From an uncultured Lachnospiraceae bacterium (GTDB lineage Bacteria; Bacillota; Clostridia; Lachnospirales; Lachnospiraceae), in assembly GCA_902782815.1 (NCBI GenBank), contig CACZOS010000286.1:1-17319 (forward strand): 17,319 nucleotides of DNA, in the 5' to 3' direction. Every line of letters starts with the position of its first letter. The stretch's first letter is position 1. The notes beneath the pieces were generated by a model that was not told the DNA's origin, did not search any database, and worked only from the letters and a program-made list of their open reading frames with translations. This document shows, one piece after another, positions 7,142 to 13,589 of the stretch. Both the position numbers and the translations under genes were made by a program.

Positions 7142-7172
7142 ATTATAACATACTTTTCATGATAATTGTAAA
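7142..7172 (-). promoter_or_regulatory. Extended -10 promoter of the LytTR gene
   Basis: The minus strand carries TGTTATAAT, an extended -10 (TG-N-TATAAT; hexamer 7142-7147). A TTTACA lies 19 bp upstream (7167-7172), a long spacing that an extended -10 can offset. Transcription would start near 7135, which rules out the ORF start at 7143. Confidence 0.65.
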
Positions 7173-7196
7173 ATATTTACATAAAATGATATTTTT

Positions 7197-7223
7197 ATTA
7201 TATAGTCTGATAAAATATATAAT
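7197..7223. promoter_or_regulatory. AT-rich inverted repeat upstream of the LytTR promoter
   Basis: ATTATATA (7197-7204) and TATATAAT (7216-7223) are perfect inverted 8-mers separated by 11 bp, giving half-site centres 19 bp (about two helical turns) apart. This fits a dimeric regulator site, but an AT-rich context makes chance inverted repeats common. Confidence 0.35.
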
Positions 7224-7231
7224 TTTTATTT

Positions 7232-7260
7232 AAAAAAAGAAGCAGGATAACTCCTGCTTC
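7232..7260 (-). terminator. Intrinsic terminator of the trigger-factor-like lipoprotein gene
   Basis: GAAGCAGGA and TCCTGCTTC (arms 7239-7247 and 7252-7260, loop TAAC) form a perfect 9-bp stem. On the minus strand it is followed by seven T residues. It lies 30 nt after the stop codon of the lipoprotein gene. Confidence 0.93.
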
Positions 7261-7289
7261 CCTATATCTGCTTCTCCGGCAGAGTGTGT

Positions 7290-8402
7290 TCATTTCTTGA
7301 TGGTGGCATTTTTCTCCAGGATCTCCATGACTCTCCCCTGGATCAGCTGGTCCTTGATCTCATCCTTACTGCTGTACTGAAGGAATTCTTCCTCGGATTC
7401 ATAGCCTCCTGCTTCAACCTCGTCCTTGATTGCCTTATCAACTTCTTTATCCGTCGGTTCGATGCCTTCCTTCTCCACGATAAGTTCCAAAAGACAACGG
7501 CGGAATAAGCTGTCCTTGGCATAGTCTTCCAGGGACATCTCATAGGTTTCCATGAAATAATCCTCTGCTTCTTCCCGGGTCTCTCCGATATCAATACCGA
7601 AATAGGAGGCCCATTCCCGCTCATAGGCGAGAGTATTCTCAATCTCTTTTTCCACCATTTCTTCAGGGAAATCCTTGATCTGTCTGCTGTTTTTCACCAC
7701 CGCATCCCAGAGGGCGGTCTGGTCATCATTTTCCGCATCTGCCTGGGCCTGTTCCTCAAGGTCTGCCCGGATGGCTTTACGATACTCTTCCAAAGTTTCG
7801 TATTCTGTATTTTCTTTGACAAATGCATCGTTCAGTTCAGGCAGAACTTCCTCCTCAATAGAGTTGATGGTAACCTCAAAGGTTGCCTTGACACCGGCCA
7901 GATCACCATAGGTATCATCGTCATCAAAGGTACCTGTGACTTTTACCTTGTCCCCAACCTTTTTGCCCACCAGGGCTTTCTCCACGTCAAAGTCCTTTCC
8001 GTAGACCATTTCACCGCTTCCGATGGTCACATCGAAATCACTCTGTGTATAATCATCCACGGTCTTTCCGTTGGCAGTACACACATAGTCCATATTGACA
8101 ATATCTTCATCCTTAACTGTGTCCCTGCCGGTCACCTCGACATACTCAGAATACTGATACCGCATGTCTTCCAGTTCTTCATCAATCTCTTCCTCGGATA
8201 CTGTCACCTCGGATGCTTCGATAGTAATCCCCTTATACTGGCCTAATTCCGCATACTGGGCGGGATTGTCGATCTTCACATCCTCGATCTGGACTCTCTC
8301 GTCCCCCATCTCAGTATTTTCCTCGGCTTTCTTTGCGGAACCACAGGCTGCAAGTCCTGCCGCCAATACAAGAATAAGTAATACTGAAAGTAATCTCTTC
8401 AT
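7290..8402 (-). CDS. Trigger-factor-like lipoprotein (extracytoplasmic prolyl isomerase)
   Basis: This 370-residue protein begins MKRLLSVLLILVLAAGLAAC, a lipoprotein signal with the lipobox LAAC (Cys20). An FKBP-type domain follows (about 95-190, with NMDYVCTANGKTVDDY, VTIGSGEMVYGKDFDVEKAL, VGDKVKVTGTF and ATFEVTINSIEE). The remainder, from ELNDAFVKE to the end, is helical as in the trigger factor C-terminal chaperone domain. The ribosome-binding N-domain of cytosolic trigger factor is missing, as expected for a membrane-anchored foldase acting on secreted proteins. The start at 8402 puts the lipobox at the usual position, with AGAAAGGA upstream; an ORF start at 8429 would add nine residues. 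It has its own candidate promoter and terminator. PrsA-like (parvulin) is an alternative role but the domain is FKBP/Tig type. Confidence 0.88.
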   Translation of the reverse strand: MKRLLSVLLILVLAAGLAACGSAKKAEENTEMGDERVQIEDVKIDNPAQYAELGQYKGITIEASEVTVSEEEIDEELEDMRYQYSEYVEVTGRDTVKDEDIVNMDYVCTANGKTVDDYTQSDFDVTIGSGEMVYGKDFDVEKALVGKKVGDKVKVTGTFDDDDTYGDLAGVKATFEVTINSIEEEVLPELNDAFVKENTEYETLEEYRKAIRADLEEQAQADAENDDQTALWDAVVKNSRQIKDFPEEMVEKEIENTLAYEREWASYFGIDIGETREEAEDYFMETYEMSLEDYAKDSLFRRCLLELIVEKEGIEPTDKEVDKAIKDEVEAGGYESEEEFLQYSSKDEIKDQLIQGRVMEILEKNATIKK

Positions 8403-8435
8403 GATCTCTATCCTTTCTTCCAAAAACATTACGCC

Positions 8436-8478
8436 GATCCTGACGGCAATATAGCTTCACACCTCATGGTTCAGGATC
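8436..8478 (-). promoter_or_regulatory. Inverted repeat in the leader of the lipoprotein gene
   Basis: GATCCTGA (8436-8443) and TCAGGATC (8471-8478) are perfect inverted 8-mers with a 27-nt gap, lying between the candidate promoter and the lipoprotein start. In the mRNA they could form a stem. No known riboswitch class is recognised. Confidence 0.4.
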
Positions 8479-8500
8479 CACCTCCGGTAAATCCTGCTTA

Positions 8501-8529
8501 ACTCTATCATTAATCCCATAAAAACTCAA
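8501..8529 (-). promoter_or_regulatory. Candidate promoter of the trigger-factor-like lipoprotein
   Basis: TTGAGT (8524-8529) and TAGAGT (8501-8506) on the minus strand are exactly 17 bp apart. A leader of about 90 nt would precede the start codon at 8402. Confidence 0.5.
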
Positions 8530-8576
8530 CTCTTCCGGCTTATTTTAAGAAAAATTTAAAAACCTTAATAAAAGGT

Positions 8577-8640
8577 AAAAAACTCCTCTTCCGCCGGGAC
8601 TGCGGGAACTTGGCCCAGGCCCCGGGAAAGGGAGTTTTTT
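8577..8640. terminator. Long terminator hairpin after lysS
   Basis: AAAAAACTCC (8577-8586) pairs with GGAGTTTTTT (8631-8640), and imperfect pairing of TCTTCC with GGGAAAG continues inward. The loop of about 30 nt is GC-rich and can fold on itself. T-runs occur on both strands, so it could work in either direction. On the minus strand it begins 6 nt after the lysS stop codon. Confidence 0.7.
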
Positions 8641-8646
8641 ATCTGA

Positions 8647-10692
8647 TTAGTGGATAGGAGTTCCCTCCGGAACCAGGTCATCCACAAAGATAACCTTACA
8701 GCCGAAATCCTCTCCGCTCGCAGCCAGAAGCATTCCGTCACTCTTCTGTCCGGCAAATCTGGCCGGCTTGAGGTTGGCGATCACGATGATCTTCTTTCCC
8801 GTCATCTCTTCCGGTGTATAATCACTGCGGATGGAGGAGATGATCACCCTCTCTCCGAATCCGTCATCCAGGGTAAGCTTGAGAAGATTATCCGCTTTCT
8901 TCACGATCTCACAGTTCACAACTCTGCATACCCTCAGATCGATCTTGTCAAAATCTTCGATGGTGATCTGATCTTTTACCGGCGGAAGGGCATTCCTCCT
9001 GGCCTCCGCCTCCAGGGCAGCCAGTCTCTCCTCTTCTTCCTCTGCGGCGATCCTCTCTGCTTCCGCCTTTGCCTCAGCAGCAAGTCTCTTCTCCTCCTCT
9101 GTCTGAGGGCCGGAGAAGTCCAGCAACGGGAGATATCTCTCAGGTTCCACAGCATACAGGAAAAGGTAAAGACGGGGACCGGCAGCTTTGCCGATCATCA
9201 GCTGATAGGCATTCTTAAAGAAATTTGCCTGCGCCGCTTTCTTGTTTTCCTCATTAAAGTCCGGATCAGCCTCTCTGGGTATGGTATAGATAAAGGTGTT
9301 CAGGGTATCCAGATCGTAATCTCCCGCGGCGATAAAATCGTGAAGAATGGAGATCTCTCTTTTTTCCACCGGGCTTAAACCTTCATAATAGTCAAAATTG
9401 CGGTAAGCCAGCAGGGTATTCATATTCTGGGGAGCGCATTTTTCCAGCCAGTATTTTGCCAGATCCAGACGTTCCGCAAATTCTTCTTCTTTATAAGGGG
9501 TACCGATCTTTTCGAAGACCGTCTCAAGCATAGGGGAATTGAAATCCACAACGGACCCGAAGTTCACGATCTGCTGCATGGGTACAGGATAGACCGTCCT
9601 TCCCCCGATCAGGCAGTTGTACATGATCCCTTCGATATAGTCAAAATTTTTCCCTTTTCCGGCCTGATAAACCTTGAGCATTTTATCGAACTCAAAATAC
9701 TGGCGGAGAATCTCATCGTCAAAGCAGAAATCAAAGGCCTTGTTAGGCTCCGATTTGGAATACAGCCAAAGGATCACTTCAGGCTGATAGATCTTAAGAA
9801 GGGTCTCCGGCGTCAGGTTGAGGCCGGTGGAACCGGACATCTTTCCTGTGGTCCCCTTGATGCCGATAAATTCATAGCCTTTAAACATAGGGGCATTTAT
9901 CCCGAAGATCTTTTTGGCGATGATCTTGCTGGTATCGTAACTTCCGCCCGGACTTGCATGGTCTTTTCCGCCCGGCTCGAAATCAACTCCCTCCACCATC
10001 CAGCGCATGGGCCAGTCCACCTTCCAGGCCAGCTTACAATTGAAGTCTTTGGTGAAATCCCAGCTTCCGGAATGACCGCATTTACAGGTATATTCTGCCT
10101 TTGTCCCATCCTCGGATGAAGAAATGATGGTGGTCTCGTCTTTGCCGCAGACAGGGCAGTAAATGCTCACCGGATAGTAGGCTTCTCTCTCTTCTTCCGT
10201 GGCATCCTGCTGACGGAATTTATCCAGTATATCAAATATCTCACGTCTCTTACGGATGGCTTCGATCACATGTTTGGCATATCTGCCGCTCCGGTAGTTC
10301 TCACTCTGCCGGCGGGCATCCACCTTTATCCCGAACCTCTCCAGGGAAGATTCAAATTCCTTTTCAAAATGTTCGGCATAGGACCCGCAGCACCCGAAGG
10401 GATCTTTGACATCCACATAGGGCTTTCCAATCTCTTCCTCCAGTTCCGGAGCAATAGCCTTCACATTTACCGGCACCTTGCGGAAACGGTCAAATTCATC
10501 CCAGGAAAAGAGAAGGCGGGCTTTCTTTCCCAGTTTGAGCAGAGCTTTATAAACAAAGTAGCTGGTGGCGATATCCCTGAAATTACCGATATGAATGGAA
10601 CCGGAAGGGCTGATGCCGGCTGCACAGACATACTCTTCCTTATCCGGATTTCTTTTGATGATATCTTTTGCAATCTTCTCAGACCAATGCAT
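8647..10692 (-). CDS. lysS: Class I lysyl-tRNA synthetase with C-terminal tRNA-binding domain
   Basis: This 681-residue protein charges tRNA-Lys. The N-terminal Rossmann domain has the HIGH-type motif SGSIHIGN (HIGN at 34-37) and later GKMSGSTG, the KMSKS motif. CPVCG followed by CKCG forms a zinc-binding insert. The segments around GGSYDTSKIIAKKIFG and SEPNKAFDFCFDDEIL match class I (archaeal-type) LysRS rather than class II LysS. A charged Glu/Ala-rich linker leads to a C-terminal OB-fold tRNA-binding domain of the Trbp111/EMAPII type (about 575-681, from IEDFDKIDLRVCRVVN to DDLVPEGTPIH), which raises affinity for tRNA. GGAGG stands 7 nt before the start. It has its own promoter and terminator. 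The symbol lysS is used loosely; lysK is also used for class I enzymes. Confidence 0.94.
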   Translation of the reverse strand: MHWSEKIAKDIIKRNPDKEEYVCAAGISPSGSIHIGNFRDIATSYFVYKALLKLGKKARLLFSWDEFDRFRKVPVNVKAIAPELEEEIGKPYVDVKDPFGCCGSYAEHFEKEFESSLERFGIKVDARRQSENYRSGRYAKHVIEAIRKRREIFDILDKFRQQDATEEEREAYYPVSIYCPVCGKDETTIISSSEDGTKAEYTCKCGHSGSWDFTKDFNCKLAWKVDWPMRWMVEGVDFEPGGKDHASPGGSYDTSKIIAKKIFGINAPMFKGYEFIGIKGTTGKMSGSTGLNLTPETLLKIYQPEVILWLYSKSEPNKAFDFCFDDEILRQYFEFDKMLKVYQAGKGKNFDYIEGIMYNCLIGGRTVYPVPMQQIVNFGSVVDFNSPMLETVFEKIGTPYKEEEFAERLDLAKYWLEKCAPQNMNTLLAYRNFDYYEGLSPVEKREISILHDFIAAGDYDLDTLNTFIYTIPREADPDFNEENKKAAQANFFKNAYQLMIGKAAGPRLYLFLYAVEPERYLPLLDFSGPQTEEEKRLAAEAKAEAERIAAEEEEERLAALEAEARRNALPPVKDQITIEDFDKIDLRVCRVVNCEIVKKADNLLKLTLDDGFGERVIISSIRSDYTPEEMTGKKIIVIANLKPARFAGQKSDGMLLAASGEDFGCKVIFVDDLVPEGTPIH

Positions 10693-10775
10693 GCTGAATC
10701 CTCCTCAAATCTATCCTTATCCTTTCCGGGCCGTATGACGGCAATGTCTTTACCGTCGGCAAAACCCAGTTAATC

Positions 10776-10804
10776 ATTATAACAAAGGCCCCGGTGAAAG
10801 GCAA
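10776..10804 (-). promoter_or_regulatory. Promoter of lysS
   Basis: TTGCCT (10799-10804) and TATAAT (10776-10781) on the minus strand are 17 bp apart. The -35 box touches the T-run of the SRP RNA terminator. The implied leader is about 75 nt, too short for a T-box, and contains the small hairpin GCCGT-ATG-ACGGC (10732-10744). Confidence 0.7.
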
Positions 10805-10833
10805 GAAAAAAAGCCGCCTCATTCCTGAGGCGG
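10803..10833 (-). terminator. Intrinsic terminator of the SRP RNA
   Basis: CCGCCTCA (10814-10821) and TGAGGCGG (10826-10833) form a perfect 8-bp stem with a TTCC-type loop. On the minus strand it is followed by CTTTTTTTCTT. It lies about 17 nt past the end of the SRP RNA. Confidence 0.93.
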
Positions 10834-10849
10834 TCGTACTGTCATCTGA

Positions 10850-11121
10850 AAATACCGTGCGGTTGACTTTGTATGCTTACCAACAGACGTAACCTCTACA
10901 GTTAGCTCGGACCAGGCACCCTTACGGCACACAGAAGGTCCTCCTTAGTGCTGCTCCGTTCCCGACCTGACACGGTTCAAAGGTTCCTGTTGCGCAAGAC
11001 CCAATCGTCAACACCACTTATAAAGGGCAGCTCCATCCGTAAGTCATCCGGGGACAACCATCACTCCTGCTATAGCGGATTGCAGGTACAGGGCGCCGCT
11101 ACTGCCCCAGCTGCACGGTAT
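10850..11121 (-). ncRNA. ffs: Large bacterial signal recognition particle RNA (Alu-type, ~270 nt)
   Basis: The minus strand carries the conserved SRP54-binding hairpin GTGTCAGGTCGGGAACGGAG followed by CAGCACTAAG (10944-10973). The 5' part has GGGGCAGTAGCGGCGCCCTG and ACCTGCAATCCGCTATAGCA, the Alu-domain sequence of Bacillus/Clostridium scRNA. The ends pair: ATACCGTGC at the 5' end with GCACGGTAT at the 3' end. GTGTGCCGTAAGGGTGCC and GAGCTAACTG, near the 3' part, also match the family. The RNA forms the core of SRP with Ffh and guides membrane and secreted proteins to the translocase. It has a perfect promoter and terminator. Ends are estimated to a few nt. Confidence 0.96.
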
Positions 11122-11125
11122 TCAA

Positions 11126-11154
11126 AGTATAAATGATTTCAAATGGGTTGTCAA
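11126..11154 (-). promoter_or_regulatory. Strong sigma-A promoter of the SRP RNA
   Basis: TTGACA (11149-11154) and TATACT (11126-11131) are 17 bp apart on the minus strand, with transcription starting near 11120 at the paired 5' end of the RNA. The -35 hexamer contains the TGA stop codon of tadA (11151-11153). Confidence 0.9.
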
Positions 11155-11642
11155 TCCTTTTTCTCCTTGTCTTCCTTCTGTTTACGGCGAAGACTGCGGA
11201 AAAAATCCGAGAGCATGGCGGAGCATTCTTCCTCAAGCAGTCCTCTTGTCACCTGGCACTGGTGGTTGAATCTTTCCATCTCCAGAATATTGAGCACGGA
11301 GCCGGCACATCCTGCCTTGGGATTCATGGTGGCGATCACCACCCGGGGTATCCTGGCCTGGACAATGGCACCGGCGCACATCTGGCAAGGTTCCAGGGTA
11401 ACATACATGGTACACTCCTCCAGACGCCAGTCCCCCATGTACCTGCAGGCTTTCCTGATGGCCGCCAGTTCCGCATGGGCAAGGACGGTCTTGTCCTTAT
11501 TTCTCTTATTATAACCTCTGGCGATGATCTTATCCTGGTAAACAATGACACAGCCGATGGGGACATCCCCTATGGCAGCAGCTTTTTTGGCCTGCCTGAT
11601 AGCTTCCTTCATATATTTTTCATCCCGGGTATATTCTTTCAT
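11151..11642 (-). CDS. tadA: tRNA-specific adenosine deaminase
   Basis: The product has 163 residues, the normal size of TadA. It deaminates adenosine 34 to inosine in tRNA-Arg(ACG), allowing wobble decoding. The zinc deaminase motifs are intact: HAELAAI (zinc histidine and catalytic Glu) and PCQMCAGAI (two zinc cysteines). EAIRQAKKAAAIGDVPIGCV and VLNILEMERFNHQ are typical TadA segments. The C-terminus is Lys-rich. It follows rsmA by 89 nt without a terminator, so the two may share a transcript. GAGGCGGG near the start gives a moderate ribosome site. The stop codon lies inside the SRP RNA promoter. Confidence 0.95.
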   Translation of the reverse strand: MKEYTRDEKYMKEAIRQAKKAAAIGDVPIGCVIVYQDKIIARGYNKRNKDKTVLAHAELAAIRKACRYMGDWRLEECTMYVTLEPCQMCAGAIVQARIPRVVIATMNPKAGCAGSVLNILEMERFNHQCQVTRGLLEEECSAMLSDFFRSLRRKQKEDKEKKD

Positions 11643-11731
11643 TTTCCCGCCTCGTTTCCTTCTTTATTAATATCTTTAGCAGGAGACCCTCTTTTATTCC
11701 GGCAGTGCGGCGGATCGTCTTACGGCACATC

Positions 11732-12589
11732 TTAAAAAAGGAGATCCGAAAGTCCGGCATATTCTTCAAGGGTCAGTTTTTCTCCCCGGACAGCAGGCGG
11801 AAGACCCATTTTCTCCAGAGCGTCCAGGATCTTCTCCTTATCAAGACCCAGATCCGGTGAATTATGCAAGGCATTCTGCAAGGTTTTTCTTCTCTGATTG
11901 AAAGCCCCCCGGATCAGACGGAACATCATTTCCGGATCCCTGACCCTGACAGACGGTTCCCTGTATTTCTTCAGCCGGATAACCGCCGAGCCGACGGCAG
12001 GTCTGGGAATGAAGCAGTTGGGGGGCACATTTGCCATGATCTCCGGATGGGAATAGTACTGAACAGCCAGGGACAGCGCCCCGTAATCCTTGGTTCCGGG
12101 ACCGGTCATCATACGCTGGGCCACCTCTTTCTGAACCATCACCGTCACCGAATCCAGAGGGATTTCCTGTTCAAACAGACCCATGATGATGGGTGTGGTG
12201 ATATAGTAGGGAAGATTGGCCACCACCTTGATGGGTTTTCCCTGGTTTTTCTCCTCAGCCAGGGCTGTCAGATCCACCTTAAGGATATCTTCATTGATCA
12301 CGGTGACATTCTGATATTCGGAAAGGGTATCTTCCAGGACAGGAATCAGTCTGGGGTCGATCTCTACCGCCACAACTTCTCCGGCAGCCTCCGCCAGATA
12401 CTGGGTCAGGGTGCCGATGCCGGGCCCGATCTCCAGGACAAAATCCTCCGGCCCGATTCCGGCGGCATCAATGATCTTATCCAGCACATGGGAATCAATC
12501 AGGAAATTTTGTCCGTATTTTTTCTGAAAACGGAAACCATACCGGTTCAGGACCGCGATGGTCTCCTTGGGATTACTTAAATATGCCAT
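11732..12589 (-). CDS. rsmA: 16S rRNA (adenine1518/1519-N6) dimethyltransferase
   Basis: The product has 285 residues, the usual RsmA/KsgA length. It dimethylates two adjacent adenines in helix 45 of 16S rRNA during late small-subunit assembly, using S-adenosylmethionine. Motifs in order are KKYGQNFLID (N-terminal clamp), VLEIGPGIGTLTQYL (SAM-binding motif I), VAVEIDPRL (acidic loop), NLPYYITTPI (the catalytic NLPY motif) and FIPRPAVGSAVIRL. The C-terminal helical domain includes FNQRRKTLQNAL. AAAGGAG precedes the start. It lies 59 nt after tatD on the same strand, an arrangement common in Firmicutes, and is likely in one operon with it. Confidence 0.97.
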   Translation of the reverse strand: MAYLSNPKETIAVLNRYGFRFQKKYGQNFLIDSHVLDKIIDAAGIGPEDFVLEIGPGIGTLTQYLAEAAGEVVAVEIDPRLIPVLEDTLSEYQNVTVINEDILKVDLTALAEEKNQGKPIKVVANLPYYITTPIIMGLFEQEIPLDSVTVMVQKEVAQRMMTGPGTKDYGALSLAVQYYSHPEIMANVPPNCFIPRPAVGSAVIRLKKYREPSVRVRDPEMMFRLIRGAFNQRRKTLQNALHNSPDLGLDKEKILDALEKMGLPPAVRGEKLTLEEYAGLSDLLF

Positions 12590-12648
12590 GGTCTGCTCCT
12601 TTATCAGATCAAAGTAGCCGGTCTGTTCTCACTGTTTCCGTTGACGGT

Positions 12649-13419
12649 TTATTCAGGCAGTCTGTAGAGTTTGTGGGCATTTTTCCAGGTGACCTCTTCA
12701 ACCTCTTCTACGCTGCATCCCTTAAGCCCGGCTACGGCTTCCGCAACCAGCGAAAGCCGGTCTGAAGAATTGCGTTTTCCTCTGTAAGGGGAGGGGGACA
12801 GATAGGGGCAGTCGGTTTCCAGCACAAGATGAGAGAGGGGGGTATCTTCTACCACCCTTTTCAACGCTTTGGAATTCTTAAAGGTCACCACACCGCCGAT
12901 ACCCAGATAATAGCCAAGTTTAACATACTCCCTGGCTATTTCCGCAGAAGCGGAGAAACAATGGATAACTCCGGGAGTAATACAGGCATGCTCTCTTTTC
13001 ATGATTTCAAAGGTATCTCTCACCGCGTCCCTGCTGTGGATCACAACCGGGAGGTCTTCCTCCTTTGCCAGGTTGAGCTGACGGATAAACCACTCCTGCT
13101 GAACTTCTTTGGGGGAAACCATCCAGTGGTAGTCCAGACCGATCTCCCCGATGGCCAGTATCTTTTCTTTTCTGCTCAGACGGCGGATGATCTCCAGGCG
13201 TTCTTCATTCAGCTCCCCCACATGATCCGGGTGGATACCCACGGCTCCGTAAAGAAAAGAATACCTTTCGGTCAGTTCTATGGTCTCCTCCAGGGAATCC
13301 CAGTCGGCCGAAATGTTCACAACCCTTCCCACACCTGCTGCCGCAAGCCCGGTCAGCAGCTCATCTCTGTCGGGGTCAAACTGTCTGTCATTATAGTGGG
13401 TGTGTGTATCAAAGATCAT
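12649..13419 (-). CDS. tatD: TatD-family metal-dependent hydrolase (DNase)
   Basis: The product has 256 residues, typical for TatD/YcfH proteins. These are TIM-barrel metallohydrolases with 3'-5' DNase activity or related roles in DNA repair and tRNA quality control. Metal ligands are visible: DTHTHYNDRQFD (HxH), GEIGLDYHW (Glu), PVVIHSRDA (His), VIHCFSAS (His) and ETDCPYLSPSPYRGKRN (Asp). The start is preceded by AGGAAGGAAG. It is first in the minus-strand run with rsmA and is divergent from the DUF885 gene. Confidence 0.95.
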   Translation of the reverse strand: MIFDTHTHYNDRQFDPDRDELLTGLAAAGVGRVVNISADWDSLEETIELTERYSFLYGAVGIHPDHVGELNEERLEIIRRLSRKEKILAIGEIGLDYHWMVSPKEVQQEWFIRQLNLAKEEDLPVVIHSRDAVRDTFEIMKREHACITPGVIHCFSASAEIAREYVKLGYYLGIGGVVTFKNSKALKRVVEDTPLSHLVLETDCPYLSPSPYRGKRNSSDRLSLVAEAVAGLKGCSVEEVEEVTWKNAHKLYRLPE

Positions 13420-13465
13420 CTGACTTCCTTCCTGTACCGGTCTGTTTGTTGGATTCTGATATCAT

Positions 13466-13494
13466 ATTATAAAATAAAACCGGAACCCCGTCCA
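13466..13494 (-). promoter_or_regulatory. Candidate promoter of tatD-rsmA
   Basis: TGGACG (13489-13494) and TATAAT (13466-13471) on the minus strand are 17 bp apart. The -10 is perfect and the -35 matches four of six positions. A TTGACA at 13495-13500 is next to it but 23 bp from the -10. Confidence 0.55.
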
Positions 13495-13537
13495 TGTCAA
13501 ATCCAAAAAAGCCGTCGCAGAATCCCTCCAAAAAGAG

Positions 13538-13543
13538 TATAAT
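13538..13543 (+). promoter_or_regulatory. -10 element of the DUF885 lipoprotein gene
   Basis: A perfect TATAAT lies 46 nt before the start codon, with only a poor -35 (GTCGCA or TCGCAG). It is divergent from the tatD promoter, about 70 bp away. Confidence 0.5.
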
Positions 13544-13589
13544 CTTTAAAGACAGGGGATTCCCTGCATCAATCAATCCGGAGGCAGCC

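Noticed and set aside
10693..10775. T-box riboswitch for lysS
   Set aside because: The leader from the mapped-looking promoter is only ~75 nt and has no T-box sequence or anticodon stem; a T-box needs about 200 nt or more.
10948..11136. 62-codon plus-strand ORF
   Set aside because: It lies inside the SRP RNA gene on the opposite strand and has no start context.
11864..12580. 238-codon plus-strand ORF
   Set aside because: Antisense to rsmA, whose motifs are complete; no ribosome site and no recognisable domain.
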